A stretch of 64,000 bases of DNA from Corallochytrium limacisporum (Eukaryota; Opisthokonta): assembly GCA_002811645.1 (NCBI GenBank), contig PDIP01000009.1, positions 62,001 through 126,000 on the forward strand, in the 5' to 3' direction. Of the stretch, positions 1 through 11,600 are shown one piece after another (the first letter of the stretch is position 1; the number at the start of each line of letters is the position of its first letter). Below the pieces are notes generated by a model. The model was not told the origin of the DNA, searched no databases, and saw nothing but the letters and a program-made list of their open reading frames with translations. The position numbers were made by a program, and so were the translations under genes.

Positions 1-1276
1 CTAGTATTTTGACAATAAAGGGCTGTTTCCGCATTTCATCGTTTCCAACATCTTTTAAACTCATATCGTGAAGAATGAGCAATGACAAATATTGGAGCTC
101 AGCGTCATCATATCTTAGACACCGAACAGCTCTCGATACAAGCCCAGCACGGACACAGTCACGTAGGCTGTCGACGTCATTGTCCCCATTGGTCAGTAGC
201 CAGATGATGTGCATACTAAATCGGTTGATTTCACCTTCACTATGCCCAAGATGCAACGCCCTAATGACGCCACGTAGACAGCCACTCCGTACCACTGACG
301 ATTTCAGCCCCTCTCTAAAGCTTTGTTGAAATGAGCCGTCCAGCAACAAACAGATTTCATGCAGGACGCGTATTGTATAGAGCAGCAGATTTCGACTCGT
401 AGAAGTGTTCAGTATGCTGTTCAAATGGGCTAGGATGCCTTTGCGAACCAGTCGCTTTTTCCGTTCGTCATGGCGGCGACAAATGTCATAGATTGCCTGC
501 AACGCTTTGACCTGGATCTTCCTGTCGTTTCCTGGGCGCGTGCACTCTAAAAACGCTGTCAACGCGCCACTCTTGCTCAGACGATGCGCAAACTCCCGAT
601 TTTGTGCAATAGTTGCCAGAGTTGTAACTGCTCGCAGTCGCTCCGCTTCGATCTCACTTTCTGTTGCTTCTTCGTTAAGGACGGTAGTTGGGTTCTTGAC
701 TATTGCAATGATATGAGCAAGTTCTTCTGGTTCTGCTGCGCGGTCAATGAGCATGCGGAGAGCACCACGTCGCAGGGCAACGTTGGGACTTGTAGTCAGA
801 GCCGCAAGAGCATCCATTGACACTGCAGCTTCCAATGCCTTAATATCTAAGGCACGCTCACGACTGACGGTATGCATGCCACCGTTTCTCTGTCTACCAG
901 GTATTGCAACCTGTGATCGCAGTCCCATTTGCGTCTCCGGTTCACGATCTGATTCATTAATCATTTGTAAGCTCGCAGACGTGTGGTCGAAAACCAAACT
1001 ATTTCTCAGCGAGTTTCCACTTTCTCCAATGCGAGCATTTTCTGTTGAATCATGAACAATGTTTCCTGACGGTTGAGGTCCACGATGGCTATCCCTTACT
1101 ATGTCCACAAAGCTATAGAGGCCACTCCTCATCTTTTCGCTTAATTCGTTTGGTGATAACCATGTCGAAAAGGCGTCGGACGTTACAAGATAAGTCCCAA
1201 CTCCTGTAACAACTGCTGCAGCCAGTACTAATCCAAAAGATTCTGCCGTAGTCACCGCGCTAGTTTTTGCAGACAT
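1..1276 (-). CDS. Membrane-anchored armadillo-like repeat protein, C-terminal part cut by window edge
   Basis: The minus strand is open from an ATG at 1276 down to base 1, giving 425 codons with the 3' end outside the window. An in-frame TAG lies five codons upstream of the ATG (1289-1291), so this start is sound. Residues about 11-32 form one hydrophobic Ala/Val/Gly-rich segment that looks like an N-terminal membrane anchor. A polar linker rich in Ser, Asn and Arg follows to about residue 135. From there to the cut edge the protein is a run of amphipathic Leu/Ala-rich helices in the style of ARM/HEAT repeats, with segments beginning KALEAAVSMDALAALTT, ERLRAVTTLATIAQN and KALQAIYDICRR. I do not recognise a specific family. 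An anchored helical-repeat scaffold is an inference, and the membrane it sits in cannot be told. Confidence 0.72.
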   Translation of the reverse strand, partial: MSAKTSAVTTAESFGLVLAAAVVTGVGTYLVTSDAFSTWLSPNELSEKMRSGLYSFVDIVRDSHRGPQPSGNIVHDSTENARIGESGNSLRNSLVFDHTSASLQMINESDREPETQMGLRSQVAIPGRQRNGGMHTVSRERALDIKALEAAVSMDALAALTTSPNVALRRGALRMLIDRAAEPEELAHIIAIVKNPTTVLNEEATESEIEAERLRAVTTLATIAQNREFAHRLSKSGALTAFLECTRPGNDRKIQVKALQAIYDICRRHDERKKRLVRKGILAHLNSILNTSTSRNLLLYTIRVLHEICLLLDGSFQQSFREGLKSSVVRSGCLRGVIRALHLGHSEGEINRFSMHIIWLLTNGDNDVDSLRDCVRAGLVSRAVRCLRYDDAELQYLSLLILHDMSLKDVGNDEMRKQPFIVKIL

Positions 1277-2196
1277 GGTGCTTAGAATCTACTGTTCATT
1301 CATTTCTCGCACATGATCAGCATTAAACCCCACCCCGAGGCTTATTTACAAATACCGATGACATGATTGGGGGAACACTACGACTCGTTTTCGAATGCTT
1401 TACTTTCCTCCTGAGTAGATATTCTGCCACGTTGTCGCCAAAATTCGGACTCTATGGTCAAAAATCTTTTGTAGCACCAATCACAAGCCGAGCATCTGAA
1501 GCAACCCCCTAAGATATTGCATAAAGGCCAGCCAGCCTTTTCAGGTCTATCCCTGGACGTTGCCTTGCGTCCGAATCTCTTTCTCGCGCGCCCCCTGCAA
1601 GCACCCATCACTTCGAGTCCGCAACCACCGCGAAATGGAACCCCCTCCGCTTCTTCCTTTTTCCCGAGGGTGTTATCCTCTGGACCTTTTGCTTCCACCT
1701 TCTCGGGCCCCAATTCGCCCATTGTGCGGCTATTACGCCGCGATGTCTTTGACTGGGTCCCTCGGTGGCCTCCTGTGTTTCACTGGGAGAAAGCGGGAGA
1801 AATTGTCATTCCACTCTGGCAGTGCAGGCTTTGGCTGGGCCGTACCCGTCTAACTTCCACGCCTCCCCCCCCCCCCTTGCCTCCACCTCGGGGCGGAACG
1901 GTGGAGCCCTCCCGTGCTCGGCCCCTGCGTGCTGCGTGGTGGCAATTTTGTATGCACAGGCATACCGCAGGGGCAAGGGGGCAAGACTATGGCCTGGGAG
2001 ACCCCCAGGCGCAAATGGGCCAGCACACGGCGGTATGGGGGGTTCGGTGACTCTCAAACATGGACACGAAGCCAGCGGTTCCAAGGCGGGCATTAGGGTT
2101 GTCTCATCACAATGGTATTTGAGAGTTACGCTCATCACATATCTGTTAGTACTCACACATGCTAGGTATCATGTGTAGTAGGTCAAAAAGGACAAA
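1277..2196. other. Divergent intergenic region between the ARM-like gene and the mS37-like gene
   Basis: About 920 bases hold no convincing gene. The short open frames here overlap on both strands, lack recognisable domains and run through GC-rich low-complexity sequence. A C12 run sits at 1865-1876, followed by a GC-rich stretch to about 1950. The two flanking genes point away from each other, so the promoters of both should lie here. I see no clear TATA box. Confidence 0.5.
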
Positions 2197-2502
2197 ATGG
2201 TTCAGCCAACTAGGGCAGCGGCAGTCAAAATGGGCCCGATCCGGTCACGTACCGGGAGGCGCTTGCCCATGAAACTGTCTGAGGTGACGCTTCCTTCAGC
2301 GCGGCGTACTATCTCGGGTGAAACTTGCCAGGGAGAATTGATGCGCTATTTAAACTGTTTAAAGAAACATGACTTTGCAGAGGGACCATGCGAGCGAGAA
2401 GGTGCGGAATTGACCAATTGTGCCAATCGAGCCAACATCAAGATTTCCAGGGATCAATCCAGCATGGGTCACCTGATGAAGCAATTTTCCAAGCCGAGAT
2501 AG
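2197..2502 (+). CDS. Twin CX9C protein, probable mitochondrial small-subunit ribosomal protein mS37 (CHCHD1/Mrp10-like)
   Basis: This 101-residue basic protein has a textbook twin CX9C pair. C44 and C54 are separated by nine residues, then a ten-residue loop, then C65 and C75 again nine apart, which is the CHCH fold oxidised in the mitochondrial intermembrane space by Mia40. The N-terminal 40 residues are rich in Arg, Lys, Ser and Thr and nearly free of acidic residues, and the C-terminal tail is basic, as expected of an RNA-contacting ribosomal protein. CHCHD1/Mrp10 (mS37) proteins are small, basic and have this layout. Other twin CX9C proteins such as Cox19 or Cmc family members are possible alternatives, but most are less basic. 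The ATG context is good (AAAATGG). The gene ends 121 bp from the oppositely oriented Csf1-like gene. Confidence 0.78.
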   Translation: MVQPTRAAAVKMGPIRSRTGRRLPMKLSEVTLPSARRTISGETCQGELMRYLNCLKKHDFAEGPCEREGAELTNCANRANIKISRDQSSMGHLMKQFSKPR

Positions 2503-2596
2503 AGAGATGCTTTTGGATTATTTCATGACAAAAACACCCACGTATATCGCATAAAGAATACTTTACAACTGATCGTAGATATGGACAGTTTTGCTA

Positions 2597-2602
2597 TTTA
2601 TT
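2597..2602 (-). terminator. AATAAA polyadenylation signal of the Csf1/BLTP1-like gene
   Basis: TTTATT on the plus strand reads AATAAA on the minus strand, about 20 bases past the stop codon of the lipid-transfer protein gene. The position suits a short 3' UTR, as the tight convergent spacing with the mS37-like gene would require. Whether this organism uses AATAAA is not shown by the sequence. Confidence 0.4.
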
Positions 2603-2623
2603 TGCATTCCCTCTAGAATTCAT

Positions 2624-5600
2624 TCATCGAGGTGTGACGTTTTGTAAGTGCTTCTCCCGATTAAATGCCACGACTGAGACTACCACCTGTTCAAGGATGG
2701 CGTCCAAGATTTCAATGACACCAATGTGTGTATACTTTGGAATGCTCTCCCTGGCGTTCTCGAAGCCGAGCTTTTGCAGAATCCATTCCACATCGGGCGT
2801 GGTGAAGTTGCCAACAGCCAGTGTTGTAAGCCGTATCTTTGGATCCAAGCTGTAACTTTCCACAACGTATGTCTTGGGAGGACCGGTAAGTGGATGAGCT
2901 CCACCGATGGCACCATCATCCATGGGACTATAAGAAGTACTGGAGGAGCCACCAGGACTGGAGCCTGAACTACCTTTGCCTTTGGAAGGCGGCAGTTCTC
3001 GCGGGGAGGGCGGTTCAGAATCCCTGGCGCGAGGCGACAGACCAACGTCTCTAGAGTACTTACGCGATGCCCGATTGGCCATTTCTTTCTCATTCGCATT
3101 GATGTAGAGACGGATAAGGTTGTTGATGAACATGTAGAGACCAATATCACCACTAACCAATAGAGGTCCTTCAAATTCAGTATTGAACTTGATGTAGATG
3201 CGGTGACTGTGGACGCGGCTATTGCTGCGAAGCGCCAGGTGACTAGGTGGCATCACAAAGATCTTGGTCGATGTGACATCCCGCTGCAAGACGCGCAAGA
3301 AATCAGACACAGGTACTTCCGATTCTGCAAGGACTTCGGGGTATCGGCACTCCATTTTACGTACAGTAGCACTAGGAATATTACCGCCAGCGCCTGCATC
3401 GTTCTCAACAGGATCGACTCCAACAGCTGCGCGGAGGGCAGTCTCAATCCATATACCGTCATCTGTTGCGACAGTATTGCGACTGAAAGACAGACGATAG
3501 TTCAGGGCACTGAAATTAGAAAAGACTGGGTTGGACATTGTCTCCTGGAACATTGCCAGCATAAAGTGACCACCTCCAATTAGAACTTTCGCTGTCCAGA
3601 ATTTCGGAGGCCGGGGACCGAGGTCTGACTTGCTCTCTGACTCCTCCTCTCTGAACACGTTCGGCGAGCTCGTCGTACGCCCACTGTCGAACATCTCCGC
3701 GAAGCTTGTTTCGAATCGATGCTTCTCCTCCTCGTACAGTACTGTGATCTCATTGGATAGAGCCATAAGCGATGGCAAAGTAGCTTTCGATACAGCAACA
3801 TCCATGCTTGCCGTATCAATGATAAGACGAGCCTCCGGGATCGCCGTCTCGCTGAGATCGTCGAATCCCAGGAACCGTGCTGAAAACTGGAGGACATCGG
3901 CAACGACGACACGATCCCCGAAGTATCGCAACATTGCCTGCGTGCTATGAGCATGTGCCGATGCAAGCACACGATGAGCACGCTGTTCATCATCCCGTCG
4001 AGGGTGCAACATAACGATTCCCAGTGCCGAATGCTCCATAGCCACGTAGCCAGTTAGCAAACCTTCTTCAAAGGAAAGGCTGAAGCTCTCACAATGCACC
4101 TTGTGTGACATTTCAAGGTAGGATCCTTCTGGGCCCATGAACGATGTCAAACTCAGCCGATCGATGTGAGCCATGGCAGCGTTCGAAATTTGTCCCAAAT
4201 TGGTATTGACTCGGAAGGTATCAATAACAAAGAGAAATCTCGAGGTAATACGTCTGTACAGAGGAATTTTCGTCTTTCCAGGTTGACCTCTTGAACCAGA
4301 CGTGTCCAACACCGGCACGCTCAAAATGGACCTGCGACGGCGGAGAGTGTATAAGTTACCTCTTGAGGAAGAAACCGCCATCTGCGGGCGTCCAGACATT
4401 CTGGGGGATGTTCGCAGGTCTCGCGTGCTTCGTGACATCCAAATCTTCCGGAATGCCTGCACTTCATCAAGCTGCCTAACACCAAAATCGACAGACACGA
4501 ACCCGATAGAACTCGCCATGCTGACCACATCGCCTGCCCCTTCAGAGCTCGATGTAGACATCTGAAAGCGTATGTTTTGGACACTAATCTCCACGCCGCT
4601 CTTTGGGCTGTACTCGTGATTGATGCTAATCTTGAACTCGTCAATGAAAAAGTTCAACACAGTGTAAGGGAGCAGCGCCTTAGGACGAGAAACAGATAAG
4701 TCTACTGCCCCTGATTGGGCCGTTAGCAATAAATCAAGCGCCGGAAACAAGATTTCAGCACGAACGTGACTCAGAGGAGCACTCGAGAGAGTGACTCGCA
4801 TTTCAGGCACATGCAAAATAAACATGATGTCATAGTCCTTTTCATAGGCGCTCTCATCCAACTCCAGGGTCCAGTCTTCATCTCTCTCCACATCGTCCTC
4901 CTGCTCCAATTTTCTTTCCTTCAAACTTGGTTGCTCCACATGCTTTGGTGGGGTTTTGTGTTCCGAACCTTTTGTGCGCTCAAAGTTATGAGACGCTGTT
5001 TCAAAGAACGTGAGAATGAATGGATTCACAAATATGTCAGAGTCAGCTTGATAGAACGCGATTGACACTGCAACTTTACGTTTGTCGACAATGCCGGTCT
5101 TCTTGATTGCAGACAAATGGACACTCACTGTTGCACTTGGTATCGGGATCCTTGTGACCTTCAACTCATCTGGTCCATCGGTATAGAGCGGTCGAGGCCT
5201 TTGTGAATACTGCGGATGTTCACCAAGGTCTGTCATTTTTGCGAGATAGTTCTCAGGATGGAGGAGAGCAAATCCAGGATCAATGGCAATTTTCACATCG
5301 ATTGCAGTCTCCGATTCACGAGTGTCTGTCGGAATGAAGCCCTCCAGATTGCGACGCAAGCTCTCGAATGTAGAGATGCCTTCGTCTTCATCATCTGAGT
5401 CCTCCGGTTCCTCTGCTTGCATGGCATTTGCGCGCAAGACCTTTTGAAACGAATCCAATGTGGTCATGATCATTTTGTAGTGTGAACCAATCTCCGTATC
5501 AATATCTAGCTGGAAACCTTGCATGTACCATGACAGCGCATATGCAAGTGCAGTGCGGGCCTTCTTCCGCACATGCTTCCGGAAAATATCCAGTCGGCCT

Positions 5601-8600
5601 CTTGGAGCACTGACAAAATTGATCAGCTGCCGATTAAGTGGGAACCAAGCCTTGGATCCACTGCCATGAGCTGCATCAGCCATGATAGCGGCGCGATCAA
5701 ATTGAGCAAGTACGGATGTTTCGCCGTCTGTCGACACCTGTACTCGATCCAGTGCCAGTTTCACAGCCGAAACTGTTTTTCTGTTCGGATCCTTGATGTC
5801 CGTGGTCAGAGCGATACCAAGCGCCTTGATTTCCAAATGGACATATGTCTTCTCGGACTGTTCAGAGTTGACGTCTCCGGCCGCCTTCGCAGACCATTTG
5901 TCTTTCGGCCTTTCCTTGCCGTCTTTCTGACCTGCCTGGGCAGTTCTACTGAACTGAATAAAGACATCCGTATCAATCTTGCGCCAGCGAATCAGAATCA
6001 GACTCAGACAGCTTATCAACTCCCTCTTCACTACAACGTCCAAATCACGCAAAAGGACAAAGAGGCCTTTGCGCTCATGCTGAGCCAAAAAGTCTTGTCC
6101 CACGGAGATCGGCACAGCAACACGTAGATCATCCTTGCTGTTTTCGTGGTCAGTTTCTTCTGAGCCACCGTAGCCACTTGTGATAATACCTTCGCCTTTG
6201 ACATTGAAGAAATGTTTAGTCACCGTAGCAGAGTCATCCGTGCTCTTCAGATAATGACCGGTGACATGGTCTAATCCAACTCTCATGTTCACATTGGCTG
6301 TCGTGAAGCTATACATCAAAGACTCCACTTCCAGGGTGACCGAGAAACGTGAACGGAGGGTTCGTTGTCCCCGCAGATCCTTCTCTACGCTCGGTGCTGG
6401 AGCATGAACAGGAGCTGCCTGTTTACTTGATTTCCTCGGATGGTCATCACCAGCAACTGCTCTAATATCATCCAAGAGAGGTAACACCGCAAGGTACAGA
6501 ATCTTGGCATTCTCCAAAGAATTTGTGGCGTTGATCTTTGGACATGAAATCGTCATGAACCCCTCATCACCACGTTTCATTGAGATGGCTCTCTGCATAA
6601 TGCCATGAATTGATGGTAAGGGCAGCACAACATCATCAAGTTCCACCCCGCTATCCATGGTGAAGGCGTCCTCGGATTCCAAGTCAAGGTCAATCGCCTC
6701 ATCAAGCATCACATTGGAGATAACTTGCACGCTATGAGAGGCCAGATTGAACCAGAGCGCCTCGGAGGTATGTACATCACCAGCCCAGTACCTGAATTCT
6801 TCTGCTTTATATCGAATGAGCAAAGGACAACGGGACCCAATCTCGATATTTAAGGCATGGAAGACAAGATTCCGGACGGTCACAGAGGGCATATTCTGTT
6901 TTGGCTCTGGCATACTCTGTGGCTGAGACGCGGATTGACTGTCTACAGGTACCTCCGACTGTGCTTTCTTTGGCAGATCGCTCGCTCCGAGAGCTGACCG
7001 AATGGATTCTACGGCATTATATCCATGATGAACCTCTTGAATTCCGTACGGCACATCAATGTCTAGACCTAAGCAACTCATCAACTTGTATGCCTTTCTG
7101 GCACCCATATCCCTGTGTACAAAGATCAAATCAGACAACGTTGCCATAAACACTATCGTCCACTGCATGTCTGATTTGGTTTCGTCGACAAGCTTGTCAG
7201 CAACACCACCTCGCCGCACTAGTTTGTCGCTGATCATAAAAGTAATCTGCAGACGTGGAACAGAGAAGTAGACCATGAGACGGCCATGTGATCCTCCAAT
7301 GGAACAATTCAGATATATGCTACGAGTGATCAGATGCATCAGCGCAGTACGGTACCGGTGTGACAGCTGAATGCAAGATATGGCAACGGAAACATCAATA
7401 CACCAGCGACCTTTGTAAAGCTTGTCCAAAAGACCATCCTGGTCTTCCGCCTTTTTCCAAGTCTGGCCTGCCGTGGATTTTTGCTTTTGTTTATGCTTCG
7501 AGAGCTGGCCGGTCACCGAGGTTGAGACTTTGAGCAGTGCCGATAGAGACCTCAAACTGATCCCTCCACATGCAGCAGTTACAACACCCTTACCACCGAT
7601 TCCCTCCGAGCTAATGCTCCGGAACTTCGTTCCCTTGCCTCTACAAGTAACATAATCAACTGCAACCAACGGCTTGCGAAGGCCTTTCTTGCTGATTGTA
7701 ACAGCTGTAAGGCTCCCAAGGTTGCAATCAAGTGAGTAAGTCTTCGTTGATTTTCCATGGTGAGGATAGTGCTCAGCGATCAGTCGTTGACCAGTGAATA
7801 TGTCACTGATCATTGACACAGTCTGGATCTCTTCGTAGTCTGCAAAATTTGCGTTGTACCAGCCCTCCAGGGTACTATCAAAATGGAGCCTTGTGATGTC
7901 CACGTGCTCATCTTCAAAGGTTTGTCGAGCCGGGACGCGCTTCTCTGACACTGTTAAGTTGTCAGCAACAGAAGTCTGTAGGAAAAGAGCAATAATCCAA
8001 TTGGGATCCGAACGACATTCTGTCAAGAAATCCACATCAGCATCTCTGACCTCCGCCCAGCCAGATGCATCCAATGTTTCTACATAGTTTGCGCCGTGAT
8101 AAAAGAGTCGGCGATGGATGGACTGCATCTCTTCGTGCATTTCTTTGGACTTGGTCACAATGGTGGCAATTGCATCCTGCCAAGCCATCACAGCATCCAC
8201 CAATGGTTCGATTTGCCCAGAAGAGGGCGTACGGAGCCGCACTTCCGGAATTTCTATCTTGTACTCTTCGTTGAATTTGGCCTCACCCTTGACCAATTTT
8301 ACATTAATGAGGTCAATCTCCGCATTCTGTTTTGCTCCAGTGACAGCATCAACAGCACGCACCTGAACACGACCGACTTGAAGGTACGAGAAGTCAATAA
8401 GGCGACGGGTGCCATACTTCCACGGGCCCTTTTCAGAGAATTGGTCTCCAACAATAACACCGCCTTCCAAGAGAGGCCTTTCAATGTACAATTCACCGCC
8501 TTCTTGTGTTTTCGCGTCGAGTCCAATGTTAAACAGAGAAACTTTGAACAGGAGAGAGCAGGGCTCACCGTGATTCTGTGAAGCCGACGCATATGAGGTA

Positions 8601-11600
8601 TCATCTCGGCTAGATCGAGGCTGAGATTCTTCGTCTAGTACACCAGTTGAACCGATAGGGTCCAGATCTTCCCTCCTGTCAGGGTCAACAACGGAGTGTG
8701 CAGTCATAAGGCCGACAGTGATACCCTCTATACGGATTTGGAGGCGTCTCTCAGGAAGTAAATCAAGGTTTCCTTTCTTCCTCGCCACATACTTCCGGCG
8801 GACACTGTCCATAATTTTCAAGGCTGTCCGTGACTTGCCTTCCACAAGACTGGTACCGATGCTTGCAAGCTCAACCAGGGACTCTGGGATAAAGAAAGCA
8901 ACGATGTTGCCCTTGAGAAGAATACATGAAGCAGTGTTAACCGTGTCAAGGGGACAAAGCTCAGGTACGGCATTTTTTGTTGACCGATTATCTCTAATGG
9001 CCTCATCCACCATGGCCTTGAAGAGTTCTGGTGCTCGTCCAGTTCTAAAGCTTGAAGACGCTGACATGGTTGAAATCCCATCCACAATAGAGTCCATGTT
9101 CGGATTCTCGATGAGAAGCTGGTACACAGCAAGACTGCTGTACTCGTGAACGGCGAAGAAATTTTCTGTGAAGCTGTCAAGGTTACTTGCCCATGCCTTC
9201 CGCTTTGACGACATAGTGGCGTTTGTGTCCTCATACTGGTACTCATTGAAGACGTCGCCGAAATCAAGTCCCTCGTCATCCACAGCCTTTGGTACCTGCA
9301 CATCCAACTCCTCCATATTTTCTGCGGCATCTTGAAATTCGCTACTCTCAAACCGCTGGAGTTCATCAATGCTAGAAGCCGCAGAATGGAAGCTGTCGAC
9401 ATCTTCATGAATACTTGATATTCTTCGCTTAGGCAATTGGTTGGCAAACCAGTCTTCACCATTCTCATCTCCATCTTCTTCAGAAACTACTCCATGTTTG
9501 TCATCGTGGATACTTGCAGAGTCTTCGGCATCCTCTACGTCAATTCTGTCGATAGCTGCCATGACCTCAGCTGGATTGTATGTTGACCGCCGAGAATGCG
9601 TTGTTCGCCATTCTGACCCTTGTTCCTCTGGTTCCAGTCCTCCTTGCACGATACCACTGACTCCGTCCTGGCTTCGCCACCGGCCCATTGCAAATGAATG
9701 CAGGTCAGTCTTAAGATGAGAGCCAGACTTCAACTTTTCTCGTCTTTCAAGCACTTCCTGCATGACCCGATTGTCGTCATAGATGTTGAGAGGCAACAGC
9801 TGTTGATGCCAGTCCTGATTGAACAGGAAGTCCAATTGGTTGTCAATGATTCGCTCATCTTCGTCTGTCATCGATGCGCTGTGATACTGAACATGTGGAA
9901 TGTGTATACGTGCAGTCTCTGTCATCCAAGAGCCGTCAATCCATTCTCCGTTCACGTCCTGTCCAAACAGATCCTTGTTGAGCACGGATTGTCGTAATAC
10001 GCTGATGTTGGCCCCTCTAAGGTCCAAAACTGAACGCTCATCTGCAGTGGGAGTCTTTAAGGTGGTAGACTCCTGGGTAATCGGCTGCGTCACGCTCACA
10101 ACCACTGCTGCGATCTCATCTTTCAAAACCAGGTTTACTGACGCAAACTCCATATTACACGTGTTCAACGACAAGGTGTGATAGTCCGTCACATCAATCA
10201 ATGGCGTGTTTTCTTCGTCACTCAAGTAGAATCTCACACTATCTGCCCAGTCCAAGAGCCCACAGAGTTGATCGAGGGTCATGCATCCTATGACATCCCC
10301 CACAAAAACTTTTCTTGAGCAGGCATACGACAGATAATTAGGTTTTGGTCCGTAATTGTAAATCTGTGTCAGGGAGAAGCTTTCAAGGCCACACTCACCA
10401 GAATTCACGTATCGACCCCATGAAACTGCCATGGGAGAAGTGTTCACAATCAGTTCCATACCTTTGAGATCTGCTCTCATTCCGACAGAAATATCATTAA
10501 CTGCCAAAAAGGGGCCAACTTTAGACATCGTTTCCGTGTGATGGTCAACAAGATAGATCGTGTTGTTCTTGGCATTTAGCCTCACATCAATTTCCATGTC
10601 TGGCCCCTGATGGTCAATAAGTATCGCAGGGTCAAGTATCTTTTCCTGACGAATTTCAGCTCTCAGCGCCGGATCTGTCAAGACGGATCGCTCACTGGAA
10701 AAATAGTTTGCAACAAAGGCAAGGAAGATCCTCAGCGCTGTGCCATCGAGCCAAAACTCCGCCCCGACGAACGTCATGGTGTTTCGGAAGCAGTCCCGTG
10801 CTTCCACAGAGTCGTCCAGCTGCTGGTAGAAGTAATCAAACTCGAATCTGAAGGTTTGTAGGGTCCAGAATGTGACATAGTCCTTGTCATCATTACGTCT
10901 CAAGAATCCTTCGGAGTGCCACTCTGGTAGAATGTACGACAGTGCAGAATTTGGCGCATTGATCACAATGTTGTAATTGTCCTCAATGGGATGGAATGTC
11001 TTAAAAGGAACCACCGCATTTACCGTGAGCACGTCACCCGTCATGATCAGAGTCGTATTATCCCTATCATCCTCTGGATTTGGCATGATGTTGGCAGTAT
11101 TGCAGTACGTACGGAAACGATAGCTGTTGCACTTGATCTTGACCTTATAGACCAGTGGCATAAAATATGCAGCACATCCATTGTCTGGTACGGAAAAATC
11201 GAAACCAAGCGCGGTGAAGAAATCGGCTTGGTCTCTGACAAAGTATATATCCGGATCCATCACCGTGATATTGAAATCCCATTTGGCGCATGTCTTCCAC
11301 AGCCGACCATTGAACATGCTTGACTCTACGAGAAGATAAGATGTGTTCACAAGCCTCGTGAAAGGTAACGTCGTTCGAAGATCAACGTTGTGAAGATCGA
11401 GACGAAGGTCCGCAGTGTATCCCTCGTTTGTGATGACATATGGCATTGTGTAGCTCATTGTCGAAGCAGCTTCTGCGAAGATGAAGAAACAATCTTTTGC
11501 TTCTGCAAATTCTTGTGGGATGGAGGCAAAGATGGGATCGTCGATGAGTTCTCCGCGTGGTTGCTCCGCGTGGTTGACGGTATAGCCAGAAAAAGGGACT

